Source: Fragum whitleyi
Lineage: Eukaryota > Mollusca > Bivalvia > Cardiida > Cardiidae
Length of the DNA stretch: 64,000 bases
Assembly: GCA_948146395.1 (NCBI GenBank)
Contig: OX411546.1
Span: 23,662,449-23,726,448, forward strand
Reading direction: 5' to 3'
Shown here: positions 34,197-46,417 of the stretch, in pieces
How the letters are laid out: each line of letters begins with the position of its first letter
Numbering within the stretch: the first letter of the stretch is position 1
Program-made: the position numbers and the translations under genes
The notes under the pieces: generated by a model
Seen by the model: only the letters and a program-made list of their open reading frames with translations
Database searches by the model: none
Told to the model about the DNA's origin: nothing

Positions 34197-36537
34197 TATT
34201 CATTTAACCAACAGAAATATGATGGCAATTCCTGTATTCTAAAAACTCATATGAATTATTGCAACCCTGTTTTATAAAATTGTATAGATTATCCCCAGCA
34301 ATCCAATATGATCCAAATCCGATTTTTTTCCAGTCAAACTTATTAAGTGGATGTGTAAAAATCTTGAATAAAATGATAATCCACATGACAAACATTGCTT
34401 ACCCCTTGATGAAGAGCTGAACATTTCATTGCCATGGTGAATATTGCCCTGAATTGGAAATTTGTTCAAATTTCTTTTACATTTATTATCTGATCCAGGA
34501 TTTGACTAATTATCTCCACATAGAAGAAGCAATGAAAGTAATACCAATATTCTTATACTTTTACTAGTCAAAGTCAATACTAAGAAGAAGTATTTTCCCG
34601 TACAATAGCTGTAGCTTTTTTTTATGAATACCGTTTAAGTTTCTTCCAGGAGTGAAACATTCTATTTCTATTTTTCCATTGAGATATTTCGATCTCCATT
34701 TCAGGTTATTCTCCTTGAATATGGTCTTACTTAGTAGAAAATTATTTTTTGTACAAAATAATATATAAACCTGTTAAGACAACCAACCTTTCAGGCCTTT
34801 TCCACGGGACTGCTTCTCTAGATCAAGATTCGGATTGAACTATCCAGTGAACTATCAATCATGACAAAACTGCCAAAATGACAGATCATTAAATGAAATC
34901 CCGAGCTACAGCATTTATCACCTTGAGTAGAATTCTTTCAAAGTCCACTCCAGAATGTTACAAATAAATCCATTTCAGTTTCCAAAACAGTTTCTGTTAT
35001 TGTCAGAAAATTGTCAAAAACAAAAGCGGAAACTCAAAACCAAGATCGCGCATGCGTGGTACTACTGTATAGGCCATTCGGAACACCACTCGGCCAATCT
35101 AATGCATTCGTCACAACTCGCCCGATTCCGTAACCTACATTTATCTGAGACTTCGGAGATCGCCCGATGATTGCCGAGTGAAATTGAATATCACGATAAC
35201 GATCTGTTACTGTTTACGGAATGACCGAGTGATGTTCCAAATGCTGTACAATATGGATAGACAAAACAAGCCTAATAATAAAGTAATTTGATAAGCCATC
35301 GAAATTTCTCCGTAAATCCAAATAAAAGTTCAAACCTAGGAAATTCCAAGGGTTTACGAGTTTATTCAAATAACCTTGTGCTATTTTAGTTTTTATCCAT
35401 TTACACTACGACAGGCCCGGGAGACGGATAAATAAAGCTACCTTAAGGACACACAAACACACAATTTTACGAGAAATATGGAGTCTAAAATGGGGAACTG
35501 AAAATAGCTTGCCAATGTTATGTATAAAAACAGTTGTAGGATGCAATTGAAAATTTGGAGCAAATGCAAAAGATTGCAGCCGAAAACGCCCTAAAACAGC
35601 ACCATTTACGAATGTAAAACACGTTTCTGCAGGCAACTTCTGCATAGATCACGTGTTCACTCCCCTGAGGTCCCGTCCAGAATTTAGGTCAGCACCAAAA
35701 TTTTACGGTACATTGCTACACTATTGATTATTTTTGCCGCCTTTATTTTTATGAATGGGTCTACTTTTTTGAGCCTAATGACACATGTAGGTTTGTTATC
35801 AGAATCCGATGGCGACGATCCCTATATTGAAAGACAGGTAAACCTGTCTTCAATAAAAAGGAAAAACAGTTGGTATGGACAAAGATCAGACTGCACATAT
35901 GTGCAGACTGATGTGTGTCTATAGTTTCTGCCAAGGCAGGAATAATCCGACTTCAGCATAACAAGAGTTAATTTTCATTTATGGACAAGAAAAGCTAGAA
36001 CAAAGCTGTAGTTACCATATTTTGCTGCATACTGTGTTTTCAAAATTTTCTAGCTTGATAATTTTTGACGAAATGCTAGAAAGTTCATAAAACACCCTTG
36101 TTCCCCTCTCTTAATCTGTGCATAGACTGAGTTTTCATTCACATAGGGATAAAGCTAGCTTTTGAATCCATGAGTCATTGATCCCCTTGACCATTTAAAT
36201 TCTAAAGGGTTTGTATTGAAGGGGTCAAAAACAGCAAATTAAAAGAACTTAAGTCAAACCTCAGGAAAATGGGGTATAGCCAGAAGTAGGGGTGGAGAGA
36301 ACTGAAATTTAACAAGCATGATATAATGGTACTTTACTACAAATGCAATTACCTTTATTCTGTTAGAGTATAGAAACTCATCATGAAAATCACTTTTTTC
36401 TCCCTATTGATATTCAATGTTTTGTCGTTTTGATTTCAGTTTCGAAAGCATGTAACTTTTACCCAATGACACATGACGTTTACCTTTGTAATTCAAAGAA
36501 AATGGCCAGTAGTTTTGCATTTCTTTGACCTTTCAGT
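34197..36537. other. Intergenic; possible upstream region of the IAP gene
   Basis: The stretch at 35035-35260 is richer in CpG than its surroundings (GATCGCGCATGCG, CTCGCCCGATTCCG). It is bracketed by inverted words (CGGAACACCACTCGG near 35080 and CCGAGTGATGTTCC near 35225). It could be a promoter or first-exon area or an old foldback element. A piggyBac-like MITE end (CATAACAAGAGTTAA) is at about 35960. Nothing else is clear. Confidence 0.25.
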
Positions 36538-37080
36538 ATAGTCTAAGCTGACTAATAAGCCCCCCCCCCCTCCCAGCTTTTTCAAAATATAAGTGCTATT
36601 AGTGCATGATGTGTTTGTAACAAATATTGAGAATTCAAGTTACATGCCTGTGATTGATTGTAGGTCACTTGGTTCTTAAGTTAGTTTTAGAAACGAAAAG
36701 GTCTAACAAAAATTGACTGTGACCTTGACCTTTTTGACCAAAAACAATAGGGCACTCCTTGGGTCCTGAGCAGCATTTGCATGAAGTTTCATGATTCTAG
36801 CCGCTTGGTTCTTGGTTAGAGTCCAGAAACGAAAATTGAGCAAAGGCTGACAATGACCTTTGCCTTCTGACCTATGTAACCTAAAACAATAGGCCACTTC
36901 CTTTGGTTGTAAGCAGCATTTGTATGAAGTTTCATGATTCTAGGTCACTTGGTTCTAAGTTAGAGTCTGGAAACAAAAAGGTCTATGGTTGGATGGTCAG
37001 ACTGATTGACAGAACGTCACAGACAGACATGGTGAAACCTATATACCCCCTCCCTCTACTTTGTAGGTGGGGGTATAATG
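36538..37080 (+). mobile_element. Pearl-like element, family G, copy 2
   Basis: It begins with AGCTGACTAATAAGC and a C-run. Units match 26.1-26.7 kb (GGGCACTCCTTGGGTCxTxA, TTTCATGATTCTAGG, AGAGTCxxGAAACxAAAA). The 3' end is CACAGACAGACATGGTGAAA, TATATACCCCCTCCCTCTAC and GTAGGTGGGGGTATAA, a hairpin of ACCCCC with GGGGGT. Confidence 0.6.
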
Positions 37081-37401
37081 AAGACAATATTATTAGGAGC
37101 TTATTGTTAGCGCATATGCAAATTAGGATATATCATCAAACTTTTTTTTGAAATATTGTATCATATGAAGTACCGGTACAATCTAAACTCAAAAATCAAT
37201 TATTATAAATGAAAAGTAGAGCTTTCTACACGGGAATAATCTAGAAAGCTATTCTAAAAACAGGATGAGTGCTAGCTTTTTTAATTCAGGAGTCATTGAC
37301 CCAATGACTTTAAATCCTAGGGGTCAAAACTGTGGCTGAAGGGGTCAAAACAATAAAACAAGGGTATTATAAGTAACTATTTCACGCCAATCAACTTTAT
37401 A

Positions 37402-37486
37402 AATGTTATTCTTCATATCTTTATAAGAGATTCATATTTCATTATCATATGAATCTCTTATAAAGGTATGGAGGAGATAATTTATT
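37402..37486. repeat. Hairpin
   Basis: CTTTATAAGAGATTCATAT and ATATGAATCTCTTATAAAG are perfect complements around TTCATTATC, giving a strong stem-loop between pearl-like elements. Confidence 0.6.
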
Positions 37487-37867
37487 CTAAGACATTCATG
37501 TTTTGCAGCAGAATCAAGATGTGATTTAGAAAATTGAAGGGGTCAAAATAGAATAGAATATTTTCAGATTTTGGGAGTCAAACCCTGGTTCAAGGGTCAA
37601 ACACAAGCCCTGAAACCAATCAACTATCATTGTCTTGTAAATTTGACTCTACTGATTGTTCAGGAGTATGGGTCAAGGAATGATTTCACAAAGCAGCCGA
37701 GGTAAGATAGGGACATGCAAGGTCTTTCCTGCAGTATGCAAAGGTGACATTTTCTATTGCTTCCTTCTCTTTCAGAGTCAAAACAAATTTTACCAAGTAT
37801 TTTTTGTAATTAGCTATCCTTAATAGCAATTTAATTCATTATGATTTAATGGTAACCATTTTCTAGA

Positions 37868-39797
37868 AACAAGAGGATCTTAAAGGTCCTAGATCCCTCA
37901 CCTAAGTATCTTTGTTCCCCTGGAACATCACATTAATTAAATAGGCAGATGTCAACAAGGAGATAATTTCTACATAAGATCAATACCATGGAATGTTTTC
38001 AGCCCAGCGCAAGAAGGATATGCCTTTTCCCTAAAGGGATGCACCCGTGTGGAGCCCAAATGGGACCCCAAGGGTTGATATGAACAAACTTGGTAGAGGG
38101 CCACTAGATGATTATACATACTGAATATGAAAGTTGTCTGCCTTCTGGTTTCACTGAAGAAGATTTTTTCAAGACCTTCCTATTTTCAACCATCACTCTC
38201 AGAAGAGCTCAAAGGGATTCACCCAGGTAGAGCCCAAATATGACCCAAGGGTCTTGAAATGAACAAACTTGGTAGGGGCCCAATAGATGATGCTACATAC
38301 CAAATATGAAAGCTGTGTGCCCTCAGGTTTCAGAAACGAAGATTTCTTAAAGATTTTTGCTCTTTGATTCTATGTAAAAAGGGTTGCCCCTGGGTGGAGC
38401 CCCCGGCTGGAGCCAAAATATGATCCCGGGATCTTGATATGAACAAACTTGGTAGAGGTCACTAGATTATGCTACATACCAAATATGAAGAGCTAAAATG
38501 GATGTGCCACGGCAAAGCACAAATATGACACCAGGGTCTTGATATGAATAAACTTGGTAAAGGTACGAGTAGCTAGATGATGCTATATACCAAATATGTA
38601 AGCTGTCTACTTTCTGGTTTCAGAGGAGAAGATTTTTGAAGATTTTCCTATTTTCACCCATCACGCTCAGATGAGCTAAAAGGGATGTGCCCTATTGAAG
38701 CCCAATTATGATCCAAGGGTCTTGATACGAAAAAACTTGGTAGAGGTCCACTAGATGATGCTACATACCAAATATGAAAGCTGTCTGCCATTGGTTTTAG
38801 AGAAGAAGATTCTTACAGATTTTCCTTTTTTTTACCCTTCATCCTTAGAAGAGCCTAAATGGATGCGCCCCATTTCGAGCCCAAATATGACCCCATGGTC
38901 TTGATATGATCAAACTTGGTAGGGATAAACTAGATGATGCTACATACCAAATATAAAAGCTGTCTGCCATCTAGTTTCAGAGAAGAAGATTTTTAAAGCT
39001 CTTTGATTCTATATTAACCCTTTCCTGTTTTACAAAATTTTGGACCTGTCCAAATTCAAAGGTTTTGCAGACGAAAATTTAAAGTGGATTTAATTTGAAA
39101 AATAACCATTCATTAGGGTAGAAAATAGTGTGGAAAAAGAAGAAATTGCTTGTCAGAAGCAATTTCTTCTTTTTTCACATTGTTTTCTCAATCATAAAAT
39201 CACAGGCACGTAAAAAGCAGGGATTAAACAGCAAAGGGTTAAAAGGGTTGCACCCGGGCAAAGCCCAAATATGACCCAAAGGTCTTGATATGAACAAACT
39301 AGGTAGAGGTCCACTAGATGATGCTGCATACCTAATATGACATTTTCTTTTGCTTCCTTCTCTTTCAGAGTCAAAACAAATTTAACCAAGTATTTTTGGT
39401 AATTAGCTATCCTTAATAACAATTCAATTCATTATGATTTAATGGTAACAATTTTCTAGAAACAAGAGGATTTTAAAGGTCCTAGATCCCTCACCTGAGT
39501 ATCTTTGTTCCCCTGGAACATCACATTAATTAAATAGGCGAGAAGAAGATTTTTGAAGATTTTCACCCATTTTATTAAGGGTTAAGGGAAAGTTAAGGGT
39601 GGTTTCATTTATTCGAACAATTTTGGTAGAGCTTGACCCAAGAAACATCCCTGCCAAGTTTCATCAAGATTGGCCCACAAGTTTAGGAGGAGAAGATGTT
39701 TAAACAAATTGTGGAAATAGACAACTCATGATTGACGCCGGATATTGTACGATCACAATAGCTCACCTTGAGCACTTCGTGCTCAGTTGAGCTTAAA
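37868..39797 (+). mobile_element. Pearl-like element, family H (190-bp units), composite
   Basis: The 5' end is AACAAGAGGATCTTAAAGGT (hairpin AGGATCTTAAAGGTCCT region), then AGATCCCTCACC. About seven units of roughly 190 bp carry ATGAACAAACTTGGTAGAGG, ACTAGATGATGCTACATACC and AAATATGAAAGCTGTCTGCC. The 3' end is CGATCACAATAGCTCACCTT, the hairpin GAGCACTTCGTGCTC and GAGCTTAAAA. It holds a TTAA MITE (39018-39238) and a 202-bp duplicate of its own 5' end plus flank (39338-39539). Confidence 0.7.
39018..39238. mobile_element. piggyBac-like MITE (221 bp) at a TTAA site
   Basis: TTAA occurs at 39014-39017 and 39239-39242. The ends are CCCTTTCCTGTTTTAC and, from the right, CCCTTTGCTGTTTAATCCC. The centre has a hairpin GAAGAAATTGCTT...AAGCAATTTCTTC. 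Sister units at 26901 and 38360 have TTCTATGTtAAAAGGGTTG-type sequence uninterrupted, so the empty site is visible and has one TTAA. Confidence 0.85.
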
Positions 39798-39827
39798 AGT
39801 GACAGGGTGTGATAGTTGCATGTACAC

Positions 39828-41180
39828 ACCAGGGGTCTGCCTAAGAATCAAATCAGTGGGGCCAAATGGCCCATTTGGTTTGGAAAAAGTGAGTCATTTC
39901 AGAAATTGTGGGCGTTACCAATATTTACAATAAACAAAAGTTAAGCCCGCCAGCATTGTGTCATCATTTAAATATAAGTAAGCCTATTGGACTAAAAATA
40001 TGCTTTTTATCCTTTTACTTAACTTGCAGCTCAACACATAAGCATACTGATCTTTTGTGTTTGCAGGCACAAGATTTAAAGTATTTCTTTTTAAGGACAC
40101 ATTGGTCATTGACAGTTGAACAAATATATTTATGATAATTATACTTCAAAATAATGAATAATAAAAATTTGAATTGACTAAAAATTACATTTAGACTGGG
40201 GTTATGATTTGATGTAAAAACAAAATGGTCCCGACTAATTTTTAATTTCTGATAACAAAGTGTTGATTCAAGAGCATGGCGCGGGGAACCATATTCTATT
40301 CTATTGACAAGTTTCCAAAAATGTTTGTTTGAAATCCATCAATTACATTCTGAGAAAATGATTTTCAAAGTTTCCACTTTATAACATATTGAGAAATGAC
40401 CTCCGCCCATAAAATATATATTTTTCATCCGATCACAATAATTTTTGGTAGACTGATAAAGGGTCACTCAGGGAATATTTCAGTAAAATTTGGTTTTTAT
40501 CCATAAATTACATTCTGAGAAAATGATTTTCAAAGTTTCCACTATATAACATATAGAGAAATGACCTCCGCCAATAAAATACATATTTTTCATCCAATCA
40601 CAATTATTTTTTGAAGACTGATAAAGGGTCACTCAAGGATCATTCAATTAAAATTTAGTTGATATCCATCACTTAGATTCTGAGAAAATGATTTCGAAAG
40701 TTTCCACTATATAACATATCGAGAAATGACCTCCACCCATAAAATGCATATTTTCTATCCTATCATAATGATTTTTTGTAGACTGATAAAGGGTCACCCA
40801 AGGATCATTCATGTAAAATTTGATTGGTATCCATCTAGAATCTGAGAAAACTCACTTTTTACCATATTTGGAAAAAAGCCACGCCCATCAAATCCATGTT
40901 TTTCATTGGATCAAAATTTCTTGAACAACTTTGAAAGAGAGTCACCCAAGGATCATTCCTGTGAAGTTTGGTTGAAATTCATCCAGTAGTTTCTGAGGAG
41001 AAGATTTTTAAAGAAAAAGTTTACAACCGGATGCACAGACGCACACAACGCCATGACAATAGCCCCAGTGGCTTTCAGCCAGTGGAGCTAAAAATTAATT
41101 TCATTTTATCGAATTCATTTCTATTTTTACTTTTTTTCATTCTAACAATTTTGAATATTTATTTGAAATGGTGGACCCCT
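39828..41180. mobile_element. Candidate hAT-type MITE holding a pearl fragment
   Basis: The left end CAGGGGTCTGCC and the right end (inward) CAGGGGTCCACC are inverted. Between them lies the 5'-truncated family A pearl-like repeat at 40317-41094. No clear target duplication was found. A second CAGGGGTCTGCC end follows at 41224 within a 50-bp direct repeat of 39797-39845. Confidence 0.35.
40317..41094 (+). mobile_element. Pearl-like element, family A, 5'-truncated
   Basis: Three units carry GACCTCCxCCxATAAAAT at about 40397, 40563 and 40731, with a divergent unit at 40877. The 3' end is GACGCACACAACGCCATGAC, AATAGCCCC, the hairpin TGGCTTTCAGCCA and GGAGCTAAAA. It matches the last units and end of 2839-3880. 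Confidence 0.65.
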
Positions 41181-41517
41181 GCTTTAGCTAAAAAGTGACA
41201 GGGTGTGATAGTTGCATGTACACACCAGGGGTCTGCCCAATAATAAAGCAAGTTAAAGCAAATCCATAATAATGCAAAAAAAATTATATTTCAAAGTGAA
41301 AATATTGAAAGATAATAATTTCAGCTTGGTATTTCATTTACAGTACAAATTTCATAGAGCTGCATTATCTAGGGCGTCAACATGGGTGACTGTCAAATAA
41401 AGTTCATGCCAAAATGATGGGTATTTCTAGTTTCGATTTCTAAAAGAAGAACATACAAAACCTATACTTTTGCAGTGATTCAAAGTCAGATTAACCCGTT
41501 GAAACTTTTCAGCAAAG

Positions 41518-42248
41518 CAGGGCTTACCCTGCCCTTAGCCAATTTAGCCATTGGCTAAAATTCTGAAAAATTGGCTAAAAGAAAAATCAATTGGCTAAAA
41601 TGCTGGCAAAGGGTGGTTATCATTTTGTAAAGTCCATAAATATATAGAAAAGAATAATCAAGTGTAAAGATCATTGGTTAAACAACAAATGGAAATGAGA
41701 GATAATCCTTCACACCTTTGATTGGCCTGTTGACAGTTAAAAGATGGTATTTAGGCCATTAGACCATGCATTCTTTTAATTGATGCTTTCTAAAGGCTGT
41801 TATATCCAGATTTAATGTGCAAAAATCTTAAAATTTCAATATTCTTTTGGTATTCTTCAGTCAAATCTTGGTTTTGAATAAACTCAGAGAAAATTCGAAA
41901 CTGCAAATTATTGGCTTTAGTTGCTGTTGACTAAATGGGTATGACACCCCTGTCTGCTTTTTTGCCAAGTGATAACAGCACAATTTGACAAATTCTTTTT
42001 TTAACTGCCCAAAGCTTCTTATTTTTTTTATACATTTTGTAACAGTAGATGATCATTGAAAAAGTATTTTTGATTCAAATGTAATCAATTAAGTTAATGG
42101 TTCATGAAAAAATATTACAAATAAGAATTTTGCAAGTTTTTTACAACTTGGTAGAATAAGGTGGCTACCATGAAGTCAATTTGGCTAAAATATTTTCAAA
42201 TTGGCTAAAAGTTTGGCTAAAAGAAATTTTGACCCAGGGTAAGCCCTG
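41518..42248. mobile_element. hAT-like MITE (731 bp) with TTGGCTAAAA arms
   Basis: A perfect 14-bp terminal inverted repeat, CAGGGCTTACCCTG, is present. CAAAG lies just outside both ends (41513-41517 and 42249-42253), a possible 5-bp target duplication. The word TTGGCTAAAA recurs three times near each end (41553-41600 and 42180-42213), all in the same direction. No coding frame. CAG...CTG ends and subterminal words resemble hAT elements. Confidence 0.7.
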
Positions 42249-42341
42249 CAAAGAGTATTAATATATTTTCTTTTCCCATTGAGAATTTCTTATATTTTGC
42301 TTATGGACGTCAAAACTGGTGTCTCGGTGATACATGTTAAA

Positions 42342-44162
42342 AACAAGAGCCGTCAGAGACGGATTATGCTCCCAAAATAAGGCATTGTCACAAAAACAAA
42401 AGCCATGTTGGACATGGTATCCCCCGCGAAGAAAGCTTGATAGTAAACTTAAGCCTAATAGATAAAAGATTCTTTTGTACTGTCAAAGATTTGCCTCCTA
42501 TAAAATCTAAGTATCAAAAATAACAAAGGGCAATAACTCCAAAATTATGCAAGCAAGAGTTGTAGTTCTTTTGCATAGCACTTCTCCTCCATGAGATCTA
42601 TCCACCCATAAATTTTCAAGTTGATAGCTGTTATACTTTAGGAGATATGCTCCATACATAATCTAAGTATCAAAAATAACAAAGGGCAATAACTCAAAAA
42701 TTATGCAAGCAAGAGTTGTAGTTCTTGTGCACTGCACTTCTCCCCCATAAGATCTATCCACCCATAAAGTTTCAAGTTGATAGCTATTATACTTTAGGAG
42801 ATATGCTCTGTGGTCAGATTGCAAGGACTCAAATAAGGTGTAATCTTACACAGCAAACATAAAGGTAACAAACATTAAACCTCCTTTTTGCATGACATAT
42901 TTTTAGACACAAATTTCAAATAGTTTATAGTAAAGGGCATCTGATTTGCTACTCAAATATGAAATTTCACTAAATTCTGACAGTTAGACTAGGAGAAATT
43001 TGGGAAAAACTGTTTTTTACCCTAAGTCCCCTTTTCCCGTGACGAGGCCTCAAATCCCAAAACCGTCACAGATGCATCAACACTATATCATAGGAAGTTC
43101 ACATGGTAAGTTTCATTTATTTGGCCCAAGGGTTATGGAGAAATAGGTGGGGACGGACGGACGGAATATCTATTTTACATGCTAACGTAAAGGTAACAAA
43201 CATTTAGGCCCCTTTTTCCATGATAATTTTTTTTACGTCAATTTCAAATTGTTTATAGTAAAGGGCATCTGATTTGCTACTCAAATATGAAATTTCACTA
43301 AATTCTGACAGTTAGACTAGGAGAAATTTGGGAAAAACTGTTTTTTTACCCTAAGTCCCCTTTTCCCGTGACGAGGCCTCAAATCCAAAAACCGTCACAG
43401 ATGCATCAACACTATCCCCGATTTCTATATATCCGTTCCTTGCTACTTTGCCGTCCGCAGCACTCGAGTATTAATTGTAAGGTGTGAAACCTCATTACGT
43501 AATCAAACAAAATGCTAACCGGGTGTTTACATTCTTACTATTACATGCTGCCGGGAACGAATGGAAAATTAGGTCATTTGATGGTGCATTATGGGTATTT
43601 TTGTAAGCTGCAACAATTATTTACGAAACTAATCAATCATGGCTTATTTTTTGGTAGTGCCTTAAAACAGGTTGAAACTTAGTCACATGCAAAAAATATT
43701 TTTTGTGTTTAAGTTTTCTTAGATATGCATTATGCACAGCTAAGTTGCTGCATTGAAGTTGTGACCCAATTAACTGCAGACAGCTGGCTCAAATGATAAA
43801 TGACGTCAGAGGAACGGGTTTATAGAAAAATGGCGGCCACAGATTTTTGAGTAGGGAGAGTTTAAAATTTAATTTGATTCTCACCAATTGAAATAGTTTA
43901 CTTAATAATAGTGCTATGCCCAGATGGAATAATGATTTTTCTACACACACATGTTCTAAAATTGTAAGTTTAATCTGAATTTTAACTATTTGATTTTGAT
44001 TAATTATTAAGAAGAACGGAGATACAGGAAAAGGGTATATATCATAGGAAGTTCATATGGTAAGTTTCATTTGATTTGGCCCAAGGGTTATGGAGAAATA
44101 GGTGGGGACGGACGGACGGACGAAGCGGGGGCTATATTCTCTCCCTTCGGGACCATAAAAAA
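42342..44162 (+). mobile_element. Pearl-like element, two unit types, interrupted
   Basis: The 5' end is AACAAGAGCCGTCAGAGACG (hairpin CCGTCAGAGACGG), then TTATGCTCCC. Unit type 1 (CAAAAATAACAAAGGGCAAT, period about 156 bp) occurs twice. Unit type 2 (AAGGGCATCTGATTTGCTAC) occurs twice, about 350 bp apart. The 3' end is (GACG)n, GCTATATTCTCTCCCTTCGG and GACCATAAAA. A 622-bp MITE splits the last unit at 43416-44037. Confidence 0.6.
43416..44037. mobile_element. MITE (~622 bp) nested in a pearl-like element
   Basis: The ends are CCCCGATTTCTATATATCCG and, from the right, TACCCTTTTCCTGTATCTCC followed by GTTC, a loose 23-bp inverted repeat. It is flanked by TAT at 43413-43415 and 44038-44040. The uninterrupted sister unit at 43081 reads CACTATATCATAGGAAG, giving the empty site. 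Confidence 0.7.
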
Positions 44163-45122
44163 AAATCAGCAAGACATTTCTCTGTGTTCCCAGTGGTTTA
44201 CAGTCAGAACAGTCCGAAGTCAAAACGGCCGTTTTGCACCCTTCCCAGTGGTGTCGGTGCAACGTGAACTGGTACTCAGATGTCTGTGAGAGACAACGGG
44301 TAGTGTATAAATCTTATGGCAATCTGATTGGATGTGTGTTTTTCACGACAAGTAAGTTATTACAAACCGTAAGAATTTTCCCATCATTCATGTCGATATC
44401 CGTTGAAATTTGGCGGCATTATTTAAAATGGAAGGACTGAAATTCTGTTGCTTATTTAAATATGCTCTTTACGAGATAAACATACGAAAGAAAAACAAAC
44501 AATCAACTCATTATTTGTTGTTTTTCGCTGCATTCATCGTGCTTTTCGATCAACTGCGTGTCGCAAATCCGCTACCAAACGCTTTATGATTTTCTAGCTT
44601 CCATTTAACGTTGATCAAATGACGTCACTACCGGGTCACATGACCTTACGAAAATTTGTAAAATACCTGTCTCTAGTATCGATAGATCTAGGGGCAGTAA
44701 CCCAGTCAAGGTGCAACGCGCCAAGTACCTTGACCAGTCACCTTTAGGAGAGCCTTGACAGCAATATCTTAATGATGTTTTATTTCCATTACTTACCCTA
44801 CCCAAAATTCTGTTATTTTGATAAAGAGGCTTTCCAAACTTTTTGGGGGTTTTTTTGTAACAACAACAACAAAATGATAATTTTCTCTCTATAGACTGGA
44901 AGTGTAATCTAGACTGGGAGAACTGCACTATCTTTGCTCAGTTCGCGAAATATTGTATTGTTTCTCTAGTCAGTTAATAATTAAACGAGTAACCAAAATC
45001 AAGTTATACTCTGAAATATCCCCCATTATTTGAACACAACATTAAATGCAAGAAGTGATACATTTACTCCGAGCTAAATATATTATATAAAATTCATATT
45101 GAAGTTATTATCAAGAATTGAA

Positions 45123-46115
45123 GGCGAAATGGACGCCAAATGCACTGCGAAATAGACCACTATGTAATCACAATAAAGATATAAAAGGAATGTCTTATTA
45201 TATGACCATCTATTTGTTGTTTTATTTTCAGGTAGAAGATAAACAAGAGAATTGTTTTCAGATTAATCACGGGCATTCTTTATATCTTTGATAAATAATG
45301 CTCTTGATCAGGTTTACAAAAAAGAAAACCAACAAGCTTTGTGAGTTTGTTTCACTCACCTAATTGTTAAATTCACATTTTGAAATTCGTTGCAACGCAA
45401 AGAGTCATATGTCAAAAAATAAATAAGAATATTCAAAACTGAAATGTCCTTTATTGTATTTTGTGACATTGATTTAATAGTTTTATTGTTTCACTGTGCA
45501 CTTGTCCATTTCGTTGTCCTGTAGTATAGAACGAAGAGTTTAAGATTTAAGTTCTTTGTCCTTTATGTCGTAGGCTGATCAGTTTCCCGAATGTGATACT
45601 GTTCACCAATATCGTAAATTAAGATTGAAAAAAAAAATAATCTGTAGTTACGATAATGTGAATGACAAACAACACTTTGGTCTCTTTACATGCGATCCTT
45701 CATAATAACTATGGGATACGATCCCTGTGATAAAATCCTTATCTATAGTGGGTAGCAAATATCAAGTTTGAATACAGTTTTAATTACGGCAATTAAATTG
45801 AAAAAAGAAGAGACCATGAGTCTAAGAACAAAAACGTTTCTATAAGTAAAAATTTAGTGAAAGTCAAATCCGATATCGATTTTTCACCTCTAAGTAATCT
45901 CCATTTCGATATTCATTAGGTCCATTTCGTGCAAACCGATTGCCTTATATAATGGGTTATGCAAGTCGGACATATCTTATTCCTCGCTTTAATTTTTATT
46001 TTATATATTTTATTAACTCAAAAAGTACTCACCAACGAGAAAAATTGAAATCTTACTGACTTTTTGTGCATAAATGGATCAATTTCGCCAACTGCAAGTC
46101 CATTTCGCCCAGTAT
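45123..46115. mobile_element. Candidate MITE with CCATTTCG arms
   Basis: GGCGAAATGGAC and GCGAAATAGACC lie near the left end. CCATTTCG or CAATTTCGCC words in the opposite sense lie at about 45902, 45922, 46079 and 46100, and one in the middle at 45508. No exact termini are defined. An isolated cluster of the same words is at 54948-55012. Confidence 0.3.
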
Positions 46116-46417
46116 TTTCAACTTGAATTAATGATAATTTTAGCGTAAAAAGCACCTTAAACCCTATGATATTTTGTCGAATCTATCTCATGACATTAAA
46201 AAAATCAAAGTACTGAAAGGACTGATAAGTTGGAATGCGTTCGAGAGACGGTGACCTCAAGCTACTAACGAAGCTGACGCCTCCCGCCCACCGCAGGTGA
46301 TCACATAATACGTGTCGTCTTTTTACGGGCGTATATAAATCAATGTATTTCAACAACGAGAGGCGCTTAAACCTCTGAATCGCTATACAGGCCTGAATCT
46401 GATGACAGAAAAATGAT

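Noticed and set aside
44605..44928. A minus-strand 107-codon frame
   Set aside because: No family, splice or repeat support; length is within chance for this window.
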